Positions 1-7,453 of a stretch of DNA of 25,607 bases are shown here, in pieces. Each line of letters starts with the position of its first letter. Position 1 is the first letter of the stretch. The notes under the pieces are model-generated. The model had not been told where the DNA came from, searched no databases, and worked only from the letters and a program-made list of their open reading frames with translations. The translations under genes were made by a program, and so were the position numbers. The DNA comes from Clostridiales bacterium. GTDB taxonomy: Bacteria; Bacillota; Clostridia; Oscillospirales; Oscillospiraceae. The stretch spans positions 1-25,607 of the forward strand of contig SFIL01000024.1 in NCBI GenBank assembly GCA_004556205.1, given 5' to 3'.

Positions 1-18
1 CAAAGGGAAAAGAGGTTT

Positions 19-2586
19 ATGCATATGGCTACATTTTTTCTCAACGGAAAGGAAGTCACCGTGACCAAGAAGCAGAAGCTTTTGCGGTTCCTGCGTGACG
101 AAATGCACATCACCTCCGCGAAGGACGGATGCAGCGAGGGTGCCTGCGGTGCCTGCACAGTGCTGATCGACGGCGAGCCGTGCCGCGCCTGCATTCCCGA
201 TACCGAGCGGTTGGACGGCAAGCATATCCTGACCGTGGAAGGTCTTTCCGATTTTGAAAAGGCGGCATACACCTTTGCCTTCGGCGAGGCGGGCGCGGTG
301 CAGTGCGGCTTCTGTATCCCGGGCATGGTGCTCTGCGCCAAGGGTCTGCTGGACAAATGCCCCGACCCCACCGAGGAGCAGATTCGCTTTGCCATCCGTA
401 ATAATTACTGCCGCTGCACGGGCTATGTCAAGATCATCGCCGCCATCAAATTGGCAGGGCAGATCCTCCGCGACGGCAAAATCCCCCTCCCCTCCGCGAC
501 GGACTGGAAGCTCGGCTCCCGCGTTCACCGTTTGGACGTGGAGGAAAAGGTGCTCGGTTACGGCAAGTATCCCGACGACTATTACCCCGAAAAAATGTGT
601 TATGGCTCCGCGGTTCGCAGCAAATATCCCCGCGCCCGCGTCCTCTCCATCGACACGAGCAAGGCGGAGGCGCTGCCCGGTGTCATTTGCGTCCTGACGG
701 CAGCGGATATCCCGGGCAGTAATTTGATCGGTCATCTTGTGCACGACTGGCCCGTAATGATCCCCGTGGGCGGCATCACGCATTTCCTCGGAGATGCGAT
801 TGCCCTTGTCGCTGCCGAGACACAGGAGATTTTGGAGAAAGCGAAGAAGCTCGTCAAGGTTGAATACGAGGTTCTGCCCGCCGTGAATAACCCGACCGAG
901 GCAGCCGCGCCCTATGCCCCGATCGTACATAAAAACGGCAATCTGCTTGCGCATAAGCATGTCTCCCGCGGCAACGCCGAGGAAGCGATCAAGAATTCCA
1001 AATATGTTCTGCACGGGCAATTCCAAACCCCGTGGACGGAGCACGCCTTCTTGGAGCCGGAGTGCGCCGTTGCCATCCCGGACGGCGACGGTATCATGAT
1101 GTACTCCACCGACCAGAGCGCGCATACGACCCTGCACGAGGTTGCGCTGATGCTCGGTCTGCCCTATGACAAGGTCAAGATTCAAAACGCCCTGGTCGGC
1201 GGCGGCTTTGGCGGCAAGGAGGATATGACCGTCCAGCCGCTTGCCGCGCTGATCGCCTATAAGACGGGCAGAGCCGTCAAATGCAAGCTCACCCGCGAGG
1301 AATCGCTGCTCATCCACCCGAAGCGCCACCCGTTCGATATGGACTTTACCATGGGTGTGGACGAAAACGGCATCATTCAGGGCGTCAAGGCGACCGTAGT
1401 CTCCGACACCGGCGCATACGCGTCCTTGGGCGGTCCCGTCCTGGAGCGCGCCTGCACGCACGCGGCAGGACCCTATGCCTATGAGAATTTCGAGATCGAC
1501 GGCTACGCCTATTATACCAATAACCCACCTGCGGGCGCGTTCCGCGGCTTCGGCGTCACACAGACCTGCTTTGCAATCGAAACGCTGTTAAACGAGGCGG
1601 CGGACAAGGTCGGCATCTCCCCGTGGGAGATCCGCTACCGCAACGCCATCCGTCCCGGCGGAGTTCTGCCGAACGGGCAGATCGTCGATGAATCCACCGG
1701 CTTGGTTGAAACCCTGCTCGCCGTCAAGGAGGACTTTGACAACGCGAAGGTCAAGGGCATCGCCTGCGCGATGAAAAACGCGGGTGTCGGCGTCGGCATC
1801 CCCGACTGGGGCCGCTGCAAGCTGATCGTCGAGGGCGACGAAAAGGTGCATATCTACACAGGCGCGTCCTGCATTGGGCAGGGGCTAGGTACCGTTTTGG
1901 TGCAGATGGTCGTCTCCAATACGAATCTGCACCGCGACGATATCGTCTACGAGCGCTCGAACACATGGATCGCGCCGGACTCCGGCGATACCTCCGGCTC
2001 GCGCCAGACCATGATCACGGGCGAAGCCTGCCGCCGCGCCTGCTTAAAGCTGCATGAAGCGCTGGCGGGTCACACCCTCGCCGACCTGATCGGGCAGGAA
2101 TTCTACGGAGAATACCTTGCGAAAACCGATCCGCTCGGCGCGGATGTGCCGAATCCCGTCTCCCATGTTGCCTACGGCTATGCAACGCAATTGTGCATTC
2201 TCGACGAGGTCACAGGCTATATCAAAAAGATCGTCGCGGCGCACGACGTCGGCAAGGCAGTCAATCCCCTGTCCTGCGAGGGGCAGATCGAGGGCGGTGT
2301 CGTCATGTCGATGGGCTACGCGCTGACGGAGCAGTTCAATATCGACGCCAACTGTAAGCCCACCTCCAAATTCGGCACGCTGGGTCTGTTCCGCGCGCAT
2401 CAGACGCCGGAAATCAAGGCAATCGTCATTGATAAGCCGGGCTTAAATGTCGCCTGCGGCGCAATCGGCATCGGCGAGATCACCTCGATTCCGACCGCTC
2501 CCGCCATTGCCGACGCGTATTATCGTTTGGACGGCGAGCGCCGCTACAGTCTCCCCTTAAGCGGTACGCCCTACAGCCGCAAGTAA
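19..2586 (+). CDS. Molybdenum hydroxylase, xanthine dehydrogenase/aldehyde oxidoreductase family, no FAD domain
   Basis: Catalyses hydroxylation of an aldehyde or N-heterocycle at a molybdopterin centre; the substrate cannot be read from sequence. The N-terminal plant-type 2Fe-2S domain has Cys38, 43, 46 and 58. The second all-helical 2Fe-2S domain has Cys96, 99, 131 and 133. The molybdenum-binding part carries GGGFGGKED (394-402), AFRGFG (507-512), GQGLGT (620-625) and the GxGE glutamate at about 820, the expected catalytic base. The two Fe-S domains are fused directly to the Mo domain with no FAD domain, as in Desulfovibrio Mop and in clostridial proteins named selenium-dependent xanthine dehydrogenase; the length of about 855 residues fits both. 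Met3 (base 25) has better spacing from the AGAGG at 11-15 than Met1. The next gene starts 22 bases downstream and is the likely electron acceptor. Confidence 0.9.
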   Translation: MHMATFFLNGKEVTVTKKQKLLRFLRDEMHITSAKDGCSEGACGACTVLIDGEPCRACIPDTERLDGKHILTVEGLSDFEKAAYTFAFGEAGAVQCGFCIPGMVLCAKGLLDKCPDPTEEQIRFAIRNNYCRCTGYVKIIAAIKLAGQILRDGKIPLPSATDWKLGSRVHRLDVEEKVLGYGKYPDDYYPEKMCYGSAVRSKYPRARVLSIDTSKAEALPGVICVLTAADIPGSNLIGHLVHDWPVMIPVGGITHFLGDAIALVAAETQEILEKAKKLVKVEYEVLPAVNNPTEAAAPYAPIVHKNGNLLAHKHVSRGNAEEAIKNSKYVLHGQFQTPWTEHAFLEPECAVAIPDGDGIMMYSTDQSAHTTLHEVALMLGLPYDKVKIQNALVGGGFGGKEDMTVQPLAALIAYKTGRAVKCKLTREESLLIHPKRHPFDMDFTMGVDENGIIQGVKATVVSDTGAYASLGGPVLERACTHAAGPYAYENFEIDGYAYYTNNPPAGAFRGFGVTQTCFAIETLLNEAADKVGISPWEIRYRNAIRPGGVLPNGQIVDESTGLVETLLAVKEDFDNAKVKGIACAMKNAGVGVGIPDWGRCKLIVEGDEKVHIYTGASCIGQGLGTVLVQMVVSNTNLHRDDIVYERSNTWIAPDSGDTSGSRQTMITGEACRRACLKLHEALAGHTLADLIGQEFYGEYLAKTDPLGADVPNPVSHVAYGYATQLCILDEVTGYIKKIVAAHDVGKAVNPLSCEGQIEGGVVMSMGYALTEQFNIDANCKPTSKFGTLGLFRAHQTPEIKAIVIDKPGLNVACGAIGIGEITSIPTAPAIADAYYRLDGERRYSLPLSGTPYSRK

Positions 2587-2608
2587 TCGTGCAGAAAGGA
2601 AGATTCTT

Positions 2609-3103
2609 ATGATCGTCAAAAAGAAATTCCCGCCGAAGGTCGCCTGCGTCCACTGCAACGGCGGCTGCCGCGCCAAGCAGACCCCCGAGGGCTACGATCT
2701 CTGCTCCTATGGCTGCACGGGCTGCGGCGCCTGTATTGACACCTGTCATTTCGGTGCGATCTCTCTGAACAGCTACGGCGTTGCCGAGGTCGATGAGCGC
2801 AAGTGCGTCGGCTGCGGCGCGTGCTACCTCGCCTGTCCGCAGCGTGTCATTCACCTGCGCTTGGAGGATAACCCCATCGTCGTCCTCTGCTCGAACAAGG
2901 ACGCCCGCTGCAAAGATGCCTGCGAGGTAAGCTGCATCGGCTGCGGGCTGTGCGAAAAAACTTGTCCCGCCGGTGCGATCAAGGTGTCGGAAAACCGCGC
3001 CTTCATCTTCTCGGATAAATGTCTCTCCTGCGGCGCGTGCGCCATGGTCTGTCCCCGCAATGTCATCCACGACAAGCGCGGCATCCTCACGCACCGCATT
3101 TGA
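2609..3103 (+). CDS. RnfB-like polyferredoxin with four 4Fe-4S motifs
   Basis: A 164-residue soluble iron-sulfur protein with four CxxCxxCxxxC motifs: Cys36/39/42/46, 66/69/72/76, 109/112/115/119 and 138/141/144/148. Extra cysteines at 13, 16, 20 and 32, together with the stretch around CSNKDARCKDAC (94-105), resemble the cytoplasmic Fe-S part of RnfB. There is no N-terminal membrane segment, so it is not a complete RnfB. The start has an AAAGGAAG ribosome binding site (about 2595-2602) and lies 22 bases behind the molybdenum hydroxylase, so the two are probably cotranscribed. By inference it takes electrons from the 2Fe-2S centres of the hydroxylase, replacing the missing FAD domain. A strong terminator follows. 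Confidence 0.88.
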   Translation: MIVKKKFPPKVACVHCNGGCRAKQTPEGYDLCSYGCTGCGACIDTCHFGAISLNSYGVAEVDERKCVGCGACYLACPQRVIHLRLEDNPIVVLCSNKDARCKDACEVSCIGCGLCEKTCPAGAIKVSENRAFIFSDKCLSCGACAMVCPRNVIHDKRGILTHRI

Positions 3104-3126
3104 TCCCGCTTCTTGCGTATAAAATA

Positions 3127-3170
3127 ATGTCTGCTGAACGTCGCCTTGTGGCTAATTCAGCAGACATTTT
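3127..3170 (+). terminator. Rho-independent terminator after the polyferredoxin gene
   Basis: A perfect 12-bp stem (3127-3138 with 3156-3167), a 17-base loop and a T-rich tail. It ends the hydroxylase/polyferredoxin transcript. Confidence 0.85.
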
Positions 3171-3202
3171 CTATTTTTGGTAAGAAACTCAGTATAAAAT
3201 GC

Positions 3203-3280
3203 GACCGACTGCACAATACGGGGGCGGTTCCTGTTTCCCGCAATAGGGCGCGGGAGCTGTTTCCGTATCAGCAGTCGGTC
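3203..3280 (-). terminator. Long two-part hairpin downstream of the lipoprotein gene
   Basis: An outer 10-bp stem (3203-3212 with 3271-3280) and an inner 6-bp stem (3216-3221 with 3263-3268) enclose a further GC-rich hairpin. It lies just past the stop of the minus-strand lipoprotein gene, so a terminator is the simplest reading. The T-tract on the minus strand (GCATTTTAT) is modest. Confidence 0.45.
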
Positions 3281-3308
3281 TGTATGTTACTGTTCGGTTG
3301 CTTCGGAA

Positions 3309-3662
3309 TTACTTCTCGAAGACCATTGTTCCTTCGTCTTCGCTGATGGTCAGGGTATTGCCGTCGAGCACAAAGGTCATTTCCCCACCGTTAGAGGAGG
3401 TAATCTTGTTATCCTTCCACTCAAAGCTCTCGGACTCGCCCGCCATGTCGAGGGTACCGGTGCCGTCGGAATTGAACTCAATGGTGATCTCGAGACCTAA
3501 GCTCTTGAGCATTTCGGCATCCATGGACATTCCATCGGCATCCATGCTGACTAATGTGTACTTGCCGGAGGGTCCCTTGCTGCTGCCGCCGCAAGCGACA
3601 AGGCAGGCGAGAAGGCAGACAATGAGCAGCGTGCTCATCAAGATTTTCATCGTTCTTTTCAT
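3309..3662 (-). CDS. Small secreted lipoprotein, lipocalin-like, function unknown
   Basis: A 117-residue protein with a type II signal peptide: a basic start, a hydrophobic core and a lipobox ending LVAC at Cys24, followed by GG. The mature part is short beta-rich sequence (GKYTLVSMDADG near the start, TFVLDGNTLTISEDEGTMVF near the end), the pattern of small clostridial lipoproteins with a lipocalin-like or META-like barrel. I chose the ATG at 3662 rather than the one at 3683 because AAGGAAGGAG sits about 8 bases before it; the upstream ATG is part of that site. It follows the TPM gene by 86 bases on the same strand and may be the last gene of that operon. Anchored on the outer face of the membrane; role unknown. 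Confidence 0.75.
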   Translation of the reverse strand: MKRTMKILMSTLLIVCLLACLVACGGSSKGPSGKYTLVSMDADGMSMDAEMLKSLGLEITIEFNSDGTGTLDMAGESESFEWKDNKITSSNGGEMTFVLDGNTLTISEDEGTMVFEK

Positions 3663-3748
3663 TGCTTTTTCTCCTTCCTTCATTCAGTCGTTCTATTACA
3701 GCGGGATACTTCCCACAGGAACCGAAAAACGGGATGCTTTGCTCGCGT

Positions 3749-4519
3749 TTATACGCTGCCGCTGCGACCGCCCGTCGAGTGGGACGAACCGCTGCCACCA
3801 CCGGAGCTGCCGTTATTCTTCGGGCGCTCCGTACGTGTTACGTTACGGTACAGGAAAATATCCCGTTCCTGCCGTAGCTGCATACTGCCGTCACGGACAT
3901 AGCTCGATGCTGCGCACTGGGCGCGAACAGACTTGAGTTGTCCCTTCAACACCGACATCGGGATCAGAAACGACAGGAGCATGCCCACGATCAGCGATAG
4001 AATGATCCATGTTACAACGGGAATACCGCCCTCTTGGGCGATCTCCGCGCTTTTTTCGGCAAATGCGAGGCAGGAAGCGGCATAATCGCGCTCCCGCAGA
4101 TCGGGCAGAAATGCATCATCCAGCCGATCCAGTGCATCGTCGTCAAAAGGACGAGAGTCCTTGCCGTAAGTTGTGTAGGCATAATTGACGCGATTGCCGT
4201 CGGGAGCGATGAGCAGAAGGATTCCGCTTTCACCGTCGCTGCCCATACCGTACCCGTGCGATTCGTAATACCAATCGGCATAGCCCTTGGTATCGGAACC
4301 GACCTCATCAGCAGACATCAAAACAATTACGATATCAAAATCATTTTCATTACTCAGCGTGTTCAAGCGGGTCAGGATTCTTGCGTTCTCCTGCGGAGAG
4401 AGCAGACCGATCTCGTCTACAAGGCGCAGCGGATGGCCTTCATCAGCTGCAAATACAGGCAAGGCAAGCGCCGCACACAGCAGCACCGCCAAAAGGAGGG
4501 TGAAAAGTCGTTTTTTCAT
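3749..4519 (-). CDS. TPM-domain membrane protein (YdjH/YgcG-like)
   Basis: A 256-residue protein with a signal peptide (cleavage near VFA-A, residue 24) and a TPM domain at about 31-160, recognisable from LVDEIGLLSPQENARI, DIVIVLM, ADWYYESHGYG and GILLLIAPDGNRVNYAYT. One membrane segment follows at about 167-189, then a cytoplasmic tail ending in a Ser/Gly-rich stretch typical of YgcG-like proteins. TPM domains have been linked to phosphatase and envelope functions; the activity here is not provable. The start at 4519 has AGGAGG immediately upstream and lies 11 bases after the zinc-ribbon gene stop, so they are one operon; the longer frame back to 4609 is an artefact. In B. subtilis a TPM-type protein is encoded with PspA-recruiting YdjG and SPFH protein YdjI. 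Confidence 0.82.
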   Translation of the reverse strand: MKKRLFTLLLAVLLCAALALPVFAADEGHPLRLVDEIGLLSPQENARILTRLNTLSNENDFDIVIVLMSADEVGSDTKGYADWYYESHGYGMGSDGESGILLLIAPDGNRVNYAYTTYGKDSRPFDDDALDRLDDAFLPDLRERDYAASCLAFAEKSAEIAQEGGIPVVTWIILSLIVGMLLSFLIPMSVLKGQLKSVRAQCAASSYVRDGSMQLRQERDIFLYRNVTRTERPKNNGSSGGGSGSSHSTGGRSGSV

Positions 4520-4530
4520 GTTTTTCCTCC

Positions 4531-5628
4531 TTAAATCAATCCGACAAGGCGGAGCAGGCATAATACGGCGAAGCACGCCGCACCGAGGATTGCCGTCCAA
4601 ATTGCCCACCAGCGCCAGTATGCCGCCTTATCCATCGGCAGATCGCCGACAAACTTACCTGTCTGCCCGTTCATGGCGAAGAGGTACTGCTTGCCCTGCC
4701 AGCTTGTTGTAAGCAGCCACACGGGATACAAGGCGTATTTCGCCTTGCCGTTGGACAGATGCAAATTGCTGGATTCAGGAATGACAGAGGTATAGCCCTC
4801 AGTCGTACCCGCAAATGCCTCCTCCGTACTCTGACGGATGCGCGCATTCGCACGTTCAACGCTCTGCTCTGCCGTGACGTCATAGCGGTCTGCCAAATAG
4901 CCCGAAAGGTAAGCCGTTTGAAAATCCACCGCCTCGTGCAGATCAAACGGCTCGATAGACTCCATCAGGTCGTCCGCCATCTTGCTCGACCCATCGACCG
5001 GTACGCCGTCAAAGCCGATACTGCCTGCGCGCAGGAGGGAAAAATGACTTGTTTCCGTATAGTCATAGCGCGAATCGCTCCAAACGCGCGTACGTGTCGC
5101 GTGGTAACGGATGCTTGCATCCACATCGGCATCAAAAAGCCAAAAGGGGACGTAAACGCCCTTGATCTCGTCGAGATGATTCTCGCTTTGAAAAAGCTTG
5201 GGCAGCAGGCGTTTCCCCTTTGTATGACGTTTCAGGGCTTCCTTTGCTGCGTTTTTGTCGAGCTTGAAGGGAATGACCAAATCAGGCTTTAAATCGCCCG
5301 AAACTCTGCCCGTCAGCACAACGGGGTTGCCGCAGAAGGGGCAATGCGTTGCCGCCGTGTTCGCGTCCGCGACGATTTCGCCGCCGCAGGACTGACAGGT
5401 GTAAACGCCCATTTGCGCAGTCTCCTCCTGCGCCCACTCACTTCCCGCCGCAGTCTGCCATTGCAGCTCCTCCTGCGGCTGCTCCTCCTTCAAAACATCG
5501 TCATAGCTTTTAAGCGTCTCGACATCAAAGGCGGTATCGCAGTAGGGACATTTCATCTGCTGCAGGCCGCTGTCAAATTCGATCTTGCCGCCGCAGCAGG
5601 GGCATTTGTATTCCAAGATGGTTGACAT
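4531..5628 (-). CDS. TFIIB-type zinc-ribbon membrane protein (YdjG-like)
   Basis: A 365-residue protein with two zinc ribbons: Cys9/12 with Cys27/30, and Cys78/81 with Cys96/99. A central region of about 230 residues follows, including the VYVPFWLFDADVDASI and LYPVWLLTTSW elements seen in this family, with a C-terminal hydrophobic span at about 337-365. It is probably a membrane-tethered cytoplasmic protein. The ATG at 5628 is preferred over 5640 because GAGGTG precedes it with normal spacing. It lies between the SPFH and TPM genes, the combination found around B. subtilis YdjG, which helps bring PspA to stressed membranes. The functional link is inferred from family and context. Confidence 0.8.
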   Translation of the reverse strand: MSTILEYKCPCCGGKIEFDSGLQQMKCPYCDTAFDVETLKSYDDVLKEEQPQEELQWQTAAGSEWAQEETAQMGVYTCQSCGGEIVADANTAATHCPFCGNPVVLTGRVSGDLKPDLVIPFKLDKNAAKEALKRHTKGKRLLPKLFQSENHLDEIKGVYVPFWLFDADVDASIRYHATRTRVWSDSRYDYTETSHFSLLRAGSIGFDGVPVDGSSKMADDLMESIEPFDLHEAVDFQTAYLSGYLADRYDVTAEQSVERANARIRQSTEEAFAGTTEGYTSVIPESSNLHLSNGKAKYALYPVWLLTTSWQGKQYLFAMNGQTGKFVGDLPMDKAAYWRWWAIWTAILGAACFAVLCLLRLVGLI

Positions 5629-5682
5629 AATGCACCTCATTTCATAAGGCTGATGATTGGGTATGCGCTTTTATCATTGGGA

Positions 5683-5716
5683 GTGCCTGCACGGGCGGGC
5701 AGAGTTGCCCGCCGCT
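5683..5716. repeat. Dispersed palindromic element, copy 1
   Basis: A perfect 8-bp stem (5694-5701 with 5706-5713) and a 4-base loop, preceded by CCTGCACG (5686-5693). The same flank and a related stem recur near 19162. It lies in the 96-base gap between the SPFH gene and the zinc-ribbon gene. Confidence 0.7.
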
Positions 5717-5724
5717 GCGCATTT

Positions 5725-7125
5725 TCACTGAATATCTCTATCGTCAAAGGGATCGCCGCATTCAGGGCAGAATTTCGGCGGATGCTTCGGATCCTTCGGC
5801 TCCCAGCCGCACTTGTCGCAGCGGTAGAGCGGCTCTCCCGCAGGCTTCGGCTTGCCGCACTCCATGCAGAACTTGCCCTTATTAACTGCGCCGCAGGAGC
5901 AGGTCCAGCCGTCTGCGGCGGGCTTTGGCTTGCCGCACTCAAGGCAGAATTTGCCTGTATTCACCGCGCCGCAGGAGCACGTCCAGCTCTGGGCGGGAGC
6001 AGGCTTCGGCTTGCCGCAGTTTTGGCAGAACTTCGCCGTATTCACCGTGCCGCACGAGCAGGTCCAGCCGTCCGCCTTGGGTGCGGCAGGAGCTGCGGGC
6101 GCAGCGGCTTGCTGTTGCTGCTGTCCCATCGCATAGAGGTTTTGGGCATTCATGCCGCCTGCCTGCTGCGCCATGCCCATGCCCATGAAGCCCATCATCG
6201 CACCGTTCTTGTTCTCCGCTGCCGCCTTCATCGCATCCGCCTGCGCACCGACGAGTGTGGCTGCCGCCATCGTCGGATCGCGCATGATCGCGGTGCGCTG
6301 CGCCTGCTTGATCATCTCCGCGTCCTCTTCCGGCAGCGTGACCGGATTCATCGCGATGGAGACGATCTCCAAACCGCGCAGCTTGCCCCACTTCGCCGTG
6401 AGGCTCTCGTTCATCGCCTGCGACAGCTCCTCGACATGCCCGGGAATCGCGCTCGGGCGGATCTCCAGCTCGGAGATCTTTGCAAACGCGGGCTGAAGCG
6501 CGCTGATGAACTCAGTCTTGAGCTGCCCGTCGATCTCGGAACGGCGGTACTCGCTCGAAACATTGCCGCAGACATTCGTATAGAACAGCAGCGGGTCGGC
6601 GATCTTGTAGGAATAGACGCCGTTGCAGCGGACGGACACATCGATATCCAGCCCGATGTTGCGGTCTACCACACGGAAGGGAATCGGATTCGCTGTGCCG
6701 AATTTGTTGTCGATGATCTCCTTGGTGTTGAAATAGTACACGCGCTGATCCTTGCCGGTATCGCCGCCGTAGGTGAAGCGTTTGCCGATGGTCTTAAAGG
6801 TTTCCTTGATGCTCGTGCCGAGCTTGCCGGTGAAGATGCTCGGTTCGGTCGAGGAGTCGTATGTAAACTGACCCGGCTCCGCGCAGACCTCGACGATCTT
6901 GCCCTGCTCAACGATGATCATGCACTGGCCATCGGCCACAGCGATGCCGGAGCCGTTGGAGATGATGTTATCATTGCCCTTGGTGTTGGAGGAACGACTC
7001 GTCATACGCTTTTGTCCCTTGACAACCAGCGTATCCTTGTCGATCGCCTCGCAGTAGAAAAATTCCTTCCATTGATCGGCAAGTGTGCCGCCCAGTGCGC
7101 CGATGCCCGCTTTGATAAGTCCCAT
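5725..7125 (-). CDS. SPFH-domain protein with four C-terminal zinc ribbons (YdjI-like)
   Basis: A 466-residue protein of the family often labelled virion core protein-like, an SPFH/stomatin relative. The N-terminal part of about 300 residues carries the family body (WKEFFYCEAIDKDTLVVKGQ, DGQCMIIVEQGKIVEVCAEPG, FGTANPIPFRVVDRNIGLDI). A Met/Gly/Gln/Ala-rich linker follows, then three nearly identical ribbons of the form WTCSCGxVNxxKFCxxCGKPKP (from about residues 354, 381 and 407) and a longer fourth ribbon (CDKCG to CPECG, from about 435). SPFH proteins form oligomeric membrane-associated scaffolds. The start at 7125 has GAAAGGAG upstream; the frame back to 7185 lacks such a site. It is the first gene of the minus-strand operon, read from a promoter at 7257-7285. 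Confidence 0.85.
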   Translation of the reverse strand: MGLIKAGIGALGGTLADQWKEFFYCEAIDKDTLVVKGQKRMTSRSSNTKGNDNIISNGSGIAVADGQCMIIVEQGKIVEVCAEPGQFTYDSSTEPSIFTGKLGTSIKETFKTIGKRFTYGGDTGKDQRVYYFNTKEIIDNKFGTANPIPFRVVDRNIGLDIDVSVRCNGVYSYKIADPLLFYTNVCGNVSSEYRRSEIDGQLKTEFISALQPAFAKISELEIRPSAIPGHVEELSQAMNESLTAKWGKLRGLEIVSIAMNPVTLPEEDAEMIKQAQRTAIMRDPTMAAATLVGAQADAMKAAAENKNGAMMGFMGMGMAQQAGGMNAQNLYAMGQQQQQAAAPAAPAAPKADGWTCSCGTVNTAKFCQNCGKPKPAPAQSWTCSCGAVNTGKFCLECGKPKPAADGWTCSCGAVNKGKFCMECGKPKPAGEPLYRCDKCGWEPKDPKHPPKFCPECGDPFDDRDIQ

Positions 7126-7256
7126 AGTATTTCTCCTTTCGATGTTTTCGGAAAGCTCCGAAAAATCAGCAGGCGCGGTAGGCAAAAGTTCCGACTGCCC
7201 GCAGCGATTTACGCGGAGGTTCCCTTGTCTTGTTGCTTTTGAATAGTATTTTGTAC

Positions 7257-7285
7257 ATTATATCATATTGAGTTCTGTTTGTACA
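7257..7285 (-). promoter_or_regulatory. Sigma-A-type promoter of the SPFH operon, with candidate operator
   Basis: Read on the minus strand: -35 TGTACA (7280-7285), 17-base spacer, perfect -10 TATAAT (7257-7262). An inverted repeat TTCTGT-TTGT-ACAGAA (7273-7288) covers the -35 element and could bind a repressor or activator. Confidence 0.7.
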
Positions 7286-7334
7286 GAATCACTTTTCCTA
7301 TTTTGCATTTCTTATCCAAAAGCGATTTTCCGCG

Positions 7335-7363
7335 TTGCGTCATAGAAAAAGATATGATATACT
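7335..7363 (+). promoter_or_regulatory. Sigma-A-type promoter of the M18 aminopeptidase gene
   Basis: TTGCGT (7335-7340), a 17-base spacer and TATACT (7358-7363). This gives a leader of about 85 bases that contains a 14-codon reading frame (7417-7461) overlapping the peptidase start. Confidence 0.75.
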
Positions 7364-7453
7364 GTTTTTAATGATTCATGCCTTTCTCCGAAAAGGAGGA
7401 AGACAGGTCCAGGCGAATGATTCTGCCTGTGCGAAGGAAAAGGAGCGATAGCG

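Larger units (their letters stand above)
7126..7453. other. Divergent promoter region between the SPFH and M18 peptidase genes
   Basis: A noncoding, AT-rich gap holding one good promoter in each direction and a palindrome overlapping the minus-strand -35 element. The long plus-strand reading frame covering the SPFH gene ends inside it and is antisense noise. Confidence 0.7.

Noticed and set aside
5653..7242. A 529-codon plus-strand frame opposite the SPFH gene
   Set aside because: Arg/Ala/His-rich translation with no domain or ribosome binding site; the minus strand encodes clear SPFH and zinc-ribbon motifs. GC-rich codon use produces such antisense frames.
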